This document shows positions 1 through 10,211 of a stretch of 64,000 bases of DNA, one piece after another. Each line of letters opens with the position of its first letter. Within the stretch, counting starts at the first letter, position 1. The translations under genes and the position numbers were made by a program. Below the pieces are notes generated by a model. That model did no database searches and was not told where the DNA came from. It saw only the letters and a list, made by a program, of their open reading frames with translations. This DNA comes from Aurifilum marmelostoma (Eukaryota; Ascomycota; Sordariomycetes; Diaporthales; Cryphonectriaceae): contig JAMXSV010000023.1 of the NCBI GenBank assembly GCA_027559495.1, positions 992,001-1,056,000 on the forward strand, given 5' to 3'.

Positions 1-604
1 CCTGCTGTGTCTGCTCCATACGCCTTGAGCAACCCCTGGGAAATTGGGCAAATGTGATTGTCAGGAAAACATACATCCCCCTACTGCGCTCCACACAACA
101 CATCCAATGAATGTGGGCGCCTCACAGCATGTAACACTACAACAACTCGGTCCAGGTCAGTCTGGCCAACTTATTCAACATATGGGGCGCATTCACACAT
201 CTTTCAAAGGTCATACACATGCATTTTCCTTCGGTCACAATGGAGACTGAGCCTCGCTGGGCCATGTCCAACAGGGGCATGAATGAATGATGAACTACAT
301 GGATGGGTACATGAATGGATTACTGGTCCAGCAAGGATCTCAGGCATGGCGTCGAGAGGTCTTCTCTTTTCTTTTGATTTCGTTTTTTCCCATTCTAAAT
401 TCAAGATACGATCACGAGGTGGGACACACAGACAGCCCTGGGAACTGGCCTGTTTGTTGATAAACAGGCTAGATGGGAAACAACGGATTAATGAACCTCA
501 GTTCCTGCATTTGACCAACTTTTGTATCATTCATATTCAAGTGAGATGATGTCTCGTCAGGATAGGCTGTGTTGTCTACCCAACTCAAGACACATCAGTC
601 TGCT
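1..604. other. Intergenic, no gene seen
   Basis: No reading frame here resembles a protein family, and the short open frames lack codon structure or splice signals. The right end is the 3' flank of the iron transporter gene, which is read leftwards. The left end may be flank of a gene outside the window. Confidence 0.5.
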
Positions 605-1645
605 TCAAGGCTGAGGCCCACCATACCCCATCCCATCAAACAACCTCACACAAAACACAGCAGCTAGTGCTGCCATGCTACCCAACATGACCATCTGTGC
701 ACCTTCCCAAGAGCTCCTTCGCACATCTGCCCATGTCCAGCTATGCCTGTCCAGCCCCCTGTCCTTGATCCACATCTCATCCTCCCTCTGCCTCTGCATG
801 TGCAGCACGATGTCCTTGATGAAGCCAAAGGAGAAGAGGGCGATGATGCACACAACAAAGCTCCATAGCAGCCCATCCCCAACACGGCTGACAATGAAAT
901 AGGGGAAGAGAGGCAGGCTGCCGCCGATGAGGTAGCCCAATGCCACAGACATGCCTGACATGATGGGCCGGGGGCCGGCATCCTGCGCTTCCTCTTCCTC
1001 ATCGTCCTCCTCTTGGACAGCCAACTTTCTTTCTATGGCTGTGGCTATATCATGCCTGCTGTCCAGATGCTGTCTGACCAGACCAAGGACCTCCTGGGGC
1101 AGATCAAGCAGTGCAAGGTAATTATCCACAGCCAAGCCAGCCTTCTCATCCACACACCTCTCCTCCTCGTTATTGCCGGCCCTACGATCACTGCCGTTGG
1201 CAGGGGTGTTGACCCTAGCTTCGCCCTTGGCGCTGAGGTACCCGCCAATCCCCATAGATATGCTCCCAGCACAAATTTCCGCCATGCCGGCGTAGATGAC
1301 CGTATCCGTCTGTCCAAGGCTCGACAGGCCCGCCGTCAGGGCAAAGGGCACCGTAAGGCCGTCTGCAAAGCCGAGGGTGAAGTCCGCGAGGAAACGCGAC
1401 AGCGAGGGCCGGCTCAGCCATGGCTGGGAGGACGGGAAGGAGGAGGAGGAGGCGTGGCGCTGGGCGGGTGTGAGAGAGTCCTGGCTGTCCGAAAATGCAA
1501 GGTCGTCTGTGGAGTCGGATGGGTTGCCGGCGGAGGAAGACTCGAAAGTATCGGTGATGAGGGGCGAGTAGAGGGGCAAGCTCGAAGATGTAGAGGAGGG
1601 CTCTTTTGAGCCACTGCGCAGGGCGTATCTCAGAGAATCGAACAT
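605..1645 (-). CDS. Ccc1/VIT-family vacuolar iron (Fe2+/Mn2+) transporter
   Basis: A single-exon gene of 346 residues. Proteins of this family move Fe2+ or Mn2+ from the cytosol into the vacuole and so detoxify and store iron. Residues 1-80 are a Ser-rich cytosolic tail. The family signature starts at about residue 88, where a membrane helix carries DFTLGFADGLTVPFALTAG. A second helix (about 115-138) contains the conserved M-x-x-G-G-Y-x-S-A. A charged cytosolic loop (about 140-228, very acidic at 212-220) matches the place of the family's metal-binding domain. Three more hydrophobic stretches follow (about 230-252, 257-281, 315-336). Five helices and the length are usual for fungal Ccc1. The start is the first ATG and no longer frame is open. 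Its neighbour is an arsenite methyltransferase on the same strand, so the two may share a metal-stress theme. The family assignment is firm; the transported metal is inferred. Confidence 0.9.
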   Translation of the reverse strand: MFDSLRYALRSGSKEPSSTSSSLPLYSPLITDTFESSSAGNPSDSTDDLAFSDSQDSLTPAQRHASSSSFPSSQPWLSRPSLSRFLADFTLGFADGLTVPFALTAGLSSLGQTDTVIYAGMAEICAGSISMGIGGYLSAKGEARVNTPANGSDRRAGNNEEERCVDEKAGLAVDNYLALLDLPQEVLGLVRQHLDSRHDIATAIERKLAVQEEDDEEEEAQDAGPRPIMSGMSVALGYLIGGSLPLFPYFIVSRVGDGLLWSFVVCIIALFSFGFIKDIVLHMQRQREDEMWIKDRGLDRHSWTWADVRRSSWEGAQMVMLGSMAALAAVFCVRLFDGMGYGGPQP

Positions 1646-2746
1646 TGTGAATGCAGCGGCGGCGAAACTCCTCTATATGCAGAGAGCTTGGAGGAGACGC
1701 TTAACTTTGTGTCGGCGTGGCTTCTCTGACGTCCGTAGCGGCTAGTTATGAAGACGGCGGGAATCTACGTCGGCACCCTCCAACAGCAACACGACGCTGG
1801 CAGATATTACCAGGCTGTAGTAGGAGGGGTTAGGAAGGCGAGGAGTACGCCGCCGTCGTCCTTTTTTAACTCCCTAGTAAAAGCTTGGGGCAGCATCCTA
1901 CCTCGTCGGGTAACGGAAAGGACGCATGCTTCTTTTTTATCTTTCTCCATACAAGTTGCATCGACCCGCCTCGTGCCACCTCCCACACTGCGTGCCCGCC
2001 CATTGTGTGTGTGTGTGTGGTACTTGTCCCGAAAGCCTGGGGTTATCCAGCTCGGCAACCCGGCACTTGAGCGCCTTCCCGTACCAGCCTCACCGAGCGG
2101 TCCAGCATGCTCATGTTCGTGCAGGTCATTGGCTGGTGTCCTTGGTCAATGATCGCCCTGGTGTTCCCGAAGAGGGAGGTGACATTTTGGGGTCTGGGAC
2201 TGATCTGCGGGGACTCTGCAGGTATGTATGCTACTGGTGTATAGTGCGGTCGCGGCGGGGTTAGGGGCGTCAGGGGACCCTCCTCTAGTCTGGTGGGCCT
2301 CCCGCTGCAGAGCGCTGAGAGAAGGCCTGAAGGTCAGCACACCCGGGCTTCACAGCAGTGGTGATTGGACAGCCGGGGCTCTATCACCAACTGCTGCGGC
2401 AGGGTAGATAGTGGGCTAATGCGGGCTGAATAGGCCCCAGCAGCTTATTCCAATTGAGAAGGACAGACGAAAGCACGTGTGCCAAAGTTTGGACTCGCGT
2501 ACCACAGAGGAAGAAGAGCTTGCCACCTGTAACCTTGCACTAAATAACAAACACCAGCCTTAACCACCAGCACGACACGTGATTGAAGCCGTGGTATGTC
2601 TGCAGAAGAGACATGTTGTTCAACAGGATATTCGGTTTACCTGCTTCAGCTGCAGAAGACCTCATCAGTTGGCCCTTGTTCTAACCGACATCATGGCCTC
2701 CATCACTGGCTGTCTCTCCTCCTCATTGAGGCACTCTAGGTTTGGA
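1646..2746. other. Intergenic between iron transporter and arsM
   Basis: Upstream region of the transporter and 3' flank of arsM. It contains a GT dinucleotide run at about 2004-2019. No coding frame is supported. Confidence 0.45.
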
Positions 2747-4059
2747 CTACATCTTGACAGCATAAATCTTGTACGACCCTTCCTTGGAGTTAGCGTTGGC
2801 TCGGAACTTTTACACCGCCCTGGAGGGAGGGACCCGCAACTTACCCGCCCAAACGTTCAAATCCTCGCCTTCCAGGTCCGCCAGGTCTTTCTCGTCAAAG
2901 GCACACGGTTGATCGGTCGATGCAGTCCCACCGCAGCAGGATGAGGACGAAGCTGCTGCAGAAATGACCGCTGCGTCTATATCCATTTCGTTCTGCGGCT
3001 TGCAGCACGAGGATGTAGAACCAACAGTCGTAACAGCAGCAGGTTTAGCACTACCAATGGAGCAGCAGGACGAGGACGCGGCCGGCTGAACTGGTGCGCT
3101 CTCAATTCTTGGGTTACAGCACAGATTGCCACTCTTTCCTCCAGCCGTTCGAGATCCGTCCGGGTTTGTCTCGAGATAGACGTTGAGGTCCGCTTCGTCA
3201 TTCTTGATGACCACGCTCTCCGCCGCGAAGCCCGCCTCCTGCAGGTACTGCTGGTATTGCTCAACCAGGCTGGCGCCCGCCACGCACCCGACGTACAGGG
3301 CCATGTTGGCGCGCAGCCTCTCCGGGAGGGGTTTCTTGGCCAGGATGTCGGAGATGGCGACCCGTCCGCCTCGCTTGAGAAGCCGGTGCATCTCCTTGAA
3401 GACCAGGTGCTTCTCAGCCTCTGGGACGAGGTTGATCACGCAGTTCGAGATGATGACGTCGGCGGTGTCTGCGGGAAGCGCGTGGATATCGGTGATCTGG
3501 GACTCGACGAAGTCAACGTTGACCTTTTGGTGCTTGAGCTTGATCTCGTTGGCTCGTCTGAGCATATCCTGGAATTTGACCCGTTAGCTAGGTCATATGA
3601 AGTGGCTCTACGGGTCATGGAGCCTGGCTCACCTTGTTCATGTCGACACCAATGACCTTACCAGTTGGTCCGACCTTGTTCGCAGCCAGGAAAGCATCGA
3701 AACCGGCGCCGCTTCCCAAGTCTATTACAGTCTCTCCCTACATGCTTGGTCAGCAAGATCAATGGTCGAGAATGCAGCAGGAATTGCACTTTTTATAGAC
3801 ATGATTCAGGAACCACAGAAGGAGAGGGATGAAGAAGATGGAGACTGCCTCTTCCTGGGACACAAACCTCACGGATCGTGGCCATTGCTAATGGATTCCC
3901 GCAACTAAGTCCCAGATTTGACTCCTTTGGAATCCCGTCGAGCTCCTGGTCTGTATATCCGAAAGCTTTGGCGACAGCATGACCGTACTCAGCTGCAGCG
4001 CCCCTCGAGGCAGCACTATATCGCTCGGTAACATGGTTGTAAATTTGTTGTGCCTCCAT
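2747..4059 (-). CDS. arsM: Arsenite methyltransferase (ArsM/AS3MT type)
   Basis: This enzyme methylates trivalent arsenic using S-adenosylmethionine. Four exons are deduced: 4059-3868, 3737-3633, 3568-2845 and 2778-2747, giving 350 residues; all introns are GT-AG and all phases agree. The SAM-binding motif DLGSGAGFD is at residues 70-78 and the acidic SAM-ribose strand GVDMN at 94-98. Three cysteines in family contexts, C53 (LSCGNP), C142 (SNCVINL) and C194 (VGCVAG), match the catalytic As(III)-binding triad. The last 66 bp intron sits ten codons before the stop; removing it restores a W-A-G-S-Y-K-I-Y-A-V-K-M end typical of the family. Between about 247 and 322 the protein carries four Cys-Cys pairs (249-250, 267-268, 287-288, 310-311) in Ser/Ala-rich linker. 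The start is 290 bp from a divergent bZIP gene. Confidence is high. Confidence 0.93.
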
Positions 4060-4349
4060 CTTGAGTTGTAGGATTGGTCATGTGCCGGAGATGGGGTGAT
4101 GAGAGTGAAAATGGAAAAAGAAGAAAAAAAATAGTTTTAGCAATATTGAGTCGACTTGTGTTTTCATGACCTCTCTTTTTCGAGGCCATCATGTTCGAGA
4201 CTTTATATGATGGACAACCTATATTGGACTCGTGCGCTAACCCTTTTGGGAGAAACCTTGGTATGTCACCGGCTGCGACCAAACTCTAAACGGTAAGATC
4301 TTGGCCTGTCACCGAAAAACTTCCCTCTTCAGCATTACCCAGTCAAACA
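4060..4349. promoter_or_regulatory. Divergent promoter between arsM and bZIP gene
   Basis: The 290 bp between the two start codons must hold both core promoters. TGTCACCG occurs twice in the same orientation, at 4264-4271 and 4307-4314, 43 bp apart and near the bZIP side. A TATA-like TTTATATGA lies near 4201-4210. Whether these are binding sites is inference. Confidence 0.45.
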
Positions 4350-5135
4350 ATGTCGGTGCTTTTCCATCTTCCCATCTTCCCATCGATATCCCACATGAGC
4401 AGCCCACTTCATTCGACGACAATGAAGACTAGACAAACCAAAGCTGATTCAGCACTCATGAACAAATGGTCCTTAAAACCAGCAGACCATAACGCCGTTC
4501 GCACGCGCAACAACCAGCGCCGACACCGAGCCCGTGTCAAATCCAGGCTTGAGGATCTCGAGAAGCGGCTGGAAGACGCCGACGCCAAACTTGAAGCTGC
4601 CCTATCGACTATCGCGAACCTGACAGCCCAACTTGAGGTCCTGCGCAATCACGGGGCCCAGAAGCGGCACCAGCAACCCGCAGCCCCTGACTCTTGCCGA
4701 GGGCCGTCGCCGCCTGTCCCAGCGTCTGCACTGGTGATTCCGGAAGTCCATCACGAGAAGCATCGCTATACAATCTCGAACAGCCCCGAACCTCCAGATA
4801 TGCAACGCGATATGCACAGAATACCCGCCCTGTCGAATGCTGCAAACCAGAACCCAGCCCAGGTGACCACCACTCCAGCGCTAGTCGATGAAAACGACGG
4901 CACGAACTGCAACTGCAACACCCTGCCACCATCAGCACCCGGCGAGTCCACGATAGCCTGCAGCTCAGCATTCCAGATCGTCGAGCAGCAGGACCTCGGC
5001 GGTGTCGTGGAGGTGGCCACAGTCAGGGCGTGGCTTGGGCCTGGGTTTCGGAGGGCGTTGAGGCCTGGTGGGGCGTGTCGGGTCGAGACGAATAGGCTCT
5101 TTGAGCTTCTTGATCATATCACATCCTCATCCTGA
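4350..5135 (+). CDS. bZIP transcription factor
   Basis: A single-exon gene of up to 261 residues encoding a nuclear DNA-binding regulator. The basic region lies at about 45-66, with the invariant N-x7-R (N54 to R62) inside RNNQRRHRARVKSR. Heptad positions L67, L74, L81, I88 and L95 form the zipper. The remaining 160 residues are low-complexity, rich in Pro, Ala and Asn, with a short more ordered end. In-frame ATGs at codons 1, 16 and 25 are all upstream of the basic region, so the true start is uncertain; the first is used here. The gene is divergent from arsM, which is the classical arrangement for a dedicated regulator. Yeast Arr1/Yap8 is a bZIP arsenic sensor, but I cannot show that this protein is its orthologue. 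Confidence 0.85.
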   Translation: MSVLFHLPIFPSISHMSSPLHSTTMKTRQTKADSALMNKWSLKPADHNAVRTRNNQRRHRARVKSRLEDLEKRLEDADAKLEAALSTIANLTAQLEVLRNHGAQKRHQQPAAPDSCRGPSPPVPASALVIPEVHHEKHRYTISNSPEPPDMQRDMHRIPALSNAANQNPAQVTTTPALVDENDGTNCNCNTLPPSAPGESTIACSSAFQIVEQQDLGGVVEVATVRAWLGPGFRRALRPGGACRVETNRLFELLDHITSSS

Positions 5136-5551
5136 AGGAACATAAGCTTCCCGGTGAGGGGTTTTCATTTTACCGGAGACGGGAAATCTGGTCAACTACC
5201 GTATACCAAGGTTGCATAGACCTCATCACTGCTTCTCATGCTGCAAAATACCCCCAGAACCTGATTTCACTTGGCCAACAGAATGGATGCCATCGAGATA
5301 CCAAACACACTGAACTGCCTTGACTCATTTTCCACACCATGGAATCCCACCATTATGTCACAGTGTGATTAAGCCCTCAAACATACTACAGACGCGTGCT
5401 ACTTTGTCCGGATAAAAAAAAAAAAAAAAAAAAAAAAGACCAACCAACCCATCCCGTGCTTGGTCGTTCCTCTATTAGAGATATTCGCTCCTGGCCTGCC
5501 GCGACCGGAGATTTGCTTCCCTAGGATCTATCAACTGCACTCTGTTGAGTC
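5136..5551. other. 3' intergenic between convergent bZIP and RecQ genes
   Basis: Shared terminator region of two converging genes. The only distinct feature is a 24-base A run at 5414-5437. No gene is seen. Confidence 0.5.
5414..5437 (+). repeat. Poly(A) tract, 24 nt
   Basis: An uninterrupted run of A between two converging genes. It could be a simple repeat or the relic tail of a retroposed transcript; no adjoining element or target-site duplication was identified. Confidence 0.8.
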
Positions 5552-8313
5552 TCATTCAGCCCTAGCAGCATTGCAGGCCTTGGTAAACTCTCGCAAAAGC
5601 TCCTGTGCCGATTGTCAGTGCCATCTAGCCCACTTACTGAATACTGCTTGTTGGACAAGAGTCCGTACCTCAAAGTCCTCATCCACCATCGACGCCAAAG
5701 ATTGGGTCATGTTCAACCTCAAGTCCCTCACGCGAGGGCTCATAATCCCCAACGCGACCCGCGACAGAAGCCGCGGGTCGTCGCGCTGAGGACAGTCGAA
5801 GAGGACCCGCTGAACCAACTCTTGATTCAGGGCCCGCTGCTTTTCGGCGGGAAGCTCAACCGGCTCGTTGGTCTCGCAGATGGTGCAATGCCCGCACGAG
5901 CCTATCCCGTCTGGGAGACTCATGTCCAAGTATTGGGCTAAAGCCTGAGCAAAGCAGGTCTTGCCAGTGAAGAGTTTTACCACCTCCTGGGTGCGGTGGA
6001 GTGAGTCCCTCTCCTTCTGTTCTAGACCCGCATACATCTTTTTGGCAACGGCGTCGAAATCTTTGTCGGTCTTGGGCAATTCTTGGACGACGCGGAACTT
6101 GGGCCAGACTCCTGTACTTGTAAGTCGGATAGCACCGTCCCGGTCAAGGCTGTCCAAGATCCTGATGATGTTGGCGCGCGGGAAAGTGGTCTTGTGCACG
6201 ATCCTGTTTACATCGACAGTTGTGTACTTGGTCTTCTTCTCAGAATACTTGAGGATAGCCAGCCCTTCTGGCAGATCATTAGTCTTCCAATTGTCTACGA
6301 CTTTCTCGTATTTTGCTAGCGATATGATCTCGTAGGAATACATGTTGTACTCGGGGGTGATAGCCCTCAAGAGATTGAACCGGAGCTCAAGCATGGCATA
6401 GATCCCGCCCAGCGGGCTCGGCCGGATGTCGAAGTATTTTGTCTGCTCATTGGTGTTCCTCTTGAAAGTATCGCCAGGCTTGAGGCTGGTCACCTTATCG
6501 TTGAAGATATCTTCGATCAGCCTCCTCAAGGACTCGTAGGACGGCAGATCACCTCGGGCAAAGTTTTCGCGGATCCATAAGTCAGAGTTGCACAGATAGA
6601 GCATACAGGTGCTCCTCTTCCCATCCCTTCCGGCACGGCCGACCTGCTGGCTGTACTCCTCGATAGTAGTGGGCAGGGTATAGTGAATGATGTTTCTGAT
6701 GTCGGGCTTGTTCACTCCCGTATCGAAAGCAACAGTCGCAATGACGATATCGGTTTGGTTAGCCATGAAGTTGTTTTGGGCATTGGTCCTGTCCTCGATT
6801 TTCATTCCGGCATGGAATGCTCTTGCTCTGAAGCCCACGTCTTGTAGCTTGTTGCTTAGCTCCATGGCCTCCTGTATCGTGTTCATGTTTGTTAGTCCTG
6901 GCCGCTGTCATCTGTTGTCGAGGTTCACCTTCTCTGCGTACCTTCTGCAGCGTGACATAGACAACGGTCGGGCCCGGACGTTGCGATAAAAAATCACAGA
7001 TCATTGGAAACTTATCAGATGGGTTGTTCAACGATATCGCGTAGAGACCTAGACTGTGTGATTGTTAGCCGTAGTAAATAAACCACAAAGCCGTCGAGGA
7101 CAGACTCATTTTGGTCTGTAGAGTGGCGTCCGGAATACTCCGCCCTCACTGACGTTGAACGCTTTACGAATATCCTGCGCAACCCTTGTAGTTGCAGTAG
7201 CGGTCAGGCACACGACACGCTCAGCCTGGATTTCTTCGACAAAGTGGGCGACTACATGGTAGAATCGCCCGCATTAATAACACCGAGAATTCTTTGAACA
7301 GAGAAAGAAGAAGAAGAAAAGAGAAAAAAAAAACGAGGCAAAAGAACTGAGAAGCTGGCCTTTGAGATATTCTGGCCGGAACGAGTGGCCCCACTAATCA
7401 ATATCGTGAAATCAGCATTGTGGCTCTATGCTTTGACCAGGAGGCATCATTACATGAGAATGGACAAATCACCTCTGAGATGTAGTGAGCTTCATCCACG
7501 GCCACGAGGCGGACGCCTCCAGCAACGATCTTCATGCTCTCGACAAAGCGCTCGTTGTTGAGCCTCTCTGGCGAGCAGTATATGATTCGCAGATCTCCTC
7601 GAGCAAGCTGCTTCCGGATTTTTTGTAGCTGAAACCAAGTCTTGATCGAGTCGATGCACTCGGCTTTGATTCCACGCTTCTTCAAGCCATCCACACGATC
7701 TCTCATGAGGTCAATAAGAGGGGAGATCACGACGGTCACTCCCCACCTATTTGGCCTCGTGACGCCTTGGGCCTTGTCGAGCTCGTTGAAGGCGAGGCCT
7801 GCTATCTGCAGCACAGGAGAACCATTAGCAACAGGCGGACAGGCTCTAGTATGTCGCGTGGCCAGCAAATGGAGAAAAGAGAGAAGCACTCGCCTGGTAA
7901 CAGAGAGACTTTCCACCTCCAGTCGGAAAGATGACTAGAGCATTTTTGCCCCCGAGGATGCGCTTGATGGCGCCCTCTTGCTCATGACGGAAAGTATCAT
8001 GGCCAAACTTCTCTCTGAACAGGCGGCGTGCGAGGGTAACGGTCCCCTCCTGACCACATCTTGCTTGATTCGCTTCATCATAGATAGTGGATATTGTCTG
8101 CTTGGTTCTGGTGCGCTTCTGGCGATGGTGTTCCCTGTCTCCGGCAGCCAACACAACATCATCACCAGAGACTTCCTTCGCGGTGGCATGATTAGCGGTC
8201 CCTCCCAAATGCTTACGCTTTTCGAGCCGCAGCTTACGGGTCTCACTTCCCTTCAAGATAATTTCTATGTCCTCCTCAACAAACAGGTATTCACGTTCGA
8301 CCCGCTCGTCCAT
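5552..8313 (-). CDS. RecQ-family DNA helicase, with non-canonical splice donors
   Basis: A 3'-5' DNA helicase of RecQ type, expected in nuclear recombination and replication repair. Seven exons are deduced: 8313-7894, 7805-7473, 7393-7360, 7251-7110, 7053-6942, 6871-5669 and 5602-5552, giving 764 residues. Motif 0 is at about 103-115, Walker A PTGGGKSL at 130-137 and the DEAH box at 244-247. HSFRPEYLK and LTATAT follow in the short exons, with QQVGRAGRDGK (motif VI) in exon 6. A late Cys cluster, C-x-x-C-x-x-C after a lone Cys, fits the RecQ zinc domain. No HRDC domain is seen. Introns 2, 5 and 6 are GT-AG. Intron 1 starts GCGAGT and intron 4 (7109-7054) starts ATGAGT. Intron 3 starts GCCAGC, or GTTCTT if four residues are added. 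If intron 4 is not spliced, a TGA truncates the protein near residue 310. Family assignment is firm; intactness is open. Confidence 0.85.
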
Positions 8314-9710
8314 TTTGACGTTTGGATGCTGTCTACTAGCTTCACTGAAAAAGCATTCAATAGTTGGTACGAGGAGACGTCATAACTTGAGCAACGGAAG
8401 AACGCATCGTTGCATTAGCTCATATATGTGTTTAGTCAATGGATCAGCGTTGCAGGCAGTCTGAGAAGGTAAGAAAACCCTGGAAGACCCCAATATTGAA
8501 AGCGTTGGGGCGTGTGTCTAGGACGATTTGTTGCTAAGCCACAGAGACGTTCCTCCGCGCATGACTACCACAGCAAGGTACCTTCAACCAGTGCAACCTC
8601 TCCATTGGCCATGGAGCAAAGGTTGCATATATACCATCTCTACACGCCGCTACGCCATATCCGGTTTCATGAAAGCACAAATTTGATCCTCGCACCGAAG
8701 TCCAGCCCTCAGGAATGTGGTGCCTGACACCTCAGACCGATGCGAAACAGATCATCATACGACACAGCACAACAGAATGGCAAGGACACACCATCGAAGG
8801 GCGGATTTGGAGGTCCAACCGGAAGTTTAGAGGCGGCCTGTCGGGATATGATCTCGTATTTAAGCCTGTCACTAGCTGTCGACCTGCAGCTGCCTCTCGT
8901 CTGTGGCTAAATAGCCCCAAGGTTAAGGCTGTTAAGCCACAGGCGTGTGACACAGAAAGCTCAGTTGCACGCAGCTTGCCCCATTCGTGGAGCGGCCGGG
9001 CAGATGAATTGTGCGCGCCGAGAAGCTGTTTTTGAAAGCGAGACCGTAAGTGTCTGAAGCAGAGTAAGACCTCGCCCTCGCCGGTGCAGAAGGTTCAGTC
9101 TTCGAAAGGTCAACTTCCAGTATTGTAGGGCCAAACTTATCTTCGGACATGACGCAGGACAATTGATCGTCTGTACGTGCGTAAGCAGCAGAAGCTCAGA
9201 CACCAGCTGTCTCTTTAAAAAGAAATCCCACCGAATCCCGACGGTGACCTGAAATACAGCTTCTAGTGAGCTCAAAAAAAAAATTAAAATTAAGAGCCTC
9301 AACTTCAGTATTGCACTTTTCACTGTCATTTCCTCTAATGATCGTCTAGCTCCGTCGGTATGAAGTTCAGCCGTTCCCTCTTCGCAACAACAATCAGAGT
9401 TTCACTAGGAAGACTGCTTATGCAAAAATCACAGCTGGGTTCGTGCGGAGCTGTAAGATTTTCGCCCGATCCTCAGGAGATTGGCGTCAGCTTGTGGAGA
9501 TCTTTCGGGACGGCTCGGCCTCGCGTTAGGCTTTGGCGCCCGGCCATACCTAATTATAAGATTATATAACAGCAAGCTTCACTACATGATTTATATACGC
9601 TTGAAGCAGACCCATCATTGCCTCACAGGCATCGAACCCCAAGAAATCATCACTGTTGAACCTGAAAGCTGATCAACTATTCGAGTCTCTCAACCTCCAT
9701 CCTGGAAAAA
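8314..9710. other. Intergenic, no supported gene
   Basis: Divergent flank between the RecQ gene and the small membrane protein gene. Several short open frames occur on both strands (for example 8932-9162 on the minus strand and 9360-9569 on the plus strand). None shows a recognisable motif, signal peptide or splice structure. Confidence 0.45.
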
Positions 9711-10211
9711 ATGGCCTCTGGACGCTTCGTCGACCCAGCCACCCTCATCCGGCTGACGCCCCTCATCAGCTCAACATGCACGCTCTGGTTCGCCTGGGAC
9801 CAACATGTAATGTACAGCACATTCGCCCACCCTGACCTCGAAGAACAATCCAAGGTCATCCTGCCGCTGTGGTGGAAGAAGGTCTTCGAGATCAACGACA
9901 TCGAGCGCGTCTTGTTCCCACTCACAGTTACGACCGTGACATCTATCATCAACATACGCAAGTACGGCAGCCTGCTGCGTGCCAAGGGAAGCTGGGCGTG
10001 GTATGCGGCGGGTGCTGCTCTCGCGGTGGGTCACCTCGCCTTTGTGCCGGGGGTCATGTATAAGATCAAGGCTATGGTCCAAGACAATGGGAAGGGCGAG
10101 GCAGTTGAACAGCAGAGGAGGTGGCTTACGGTGCATACTTTGAGGTCACTGACGGTTGACTTGGGCGCATGGGTGGCTTGCCTGATTGCTGTGACCAGGA
10201 CTGTTTCTTGA
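9711..10211 (+). CDS. Small four-helix membrane protein, DUF1772/anthrone-oxygenase-like
   Basis: A single-exon gene of 166 residues. Four hydrophobic segments are visible at about 11-28, 66-82, 95-116 and 145-163, separated by short polar loops. Conserved-looking features are W-D-Q-H near 29-32 and a final helix of the form LRSLTVDLGAWVACLIAV. This layout resembles small fungal DUF1772 proteins, some of which act as anthrone oxygenases beside polyketide synthases. No polyketide synthase is present here, so such a role is not implied. The ATG used directly follows an A-rich leader. The coding call is good; the family call is tentative. Confidence 0.65.
   Translation: MASGRFVDPATLIRLTPLISSTCTLWFAWDQHVMYSTFAHPDLEEQSKVILPLWWKKVFEINDIERVLFPLTVTTVTSIINIRKYGSLLRAKGSWAWYAAGAALAVGHLAFVPGVMYKIKAMVQDNGKGEAVEQQRRWLTVHTLRSLTVDLGAWVACLIAVTRTVS

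Noticed and set aside
4060..5135. Calling the bZIP an Arr1/Yap8 orthologue
   Set aside because: Only the bZIP region is recognisable; no conserved sensor cysteines of that family are evident.
9677..10136. Minus-strand frames over the small membrane protein gene
   Set aside because: They are shadows of the plus-strand gene, which has clear membrane helices.
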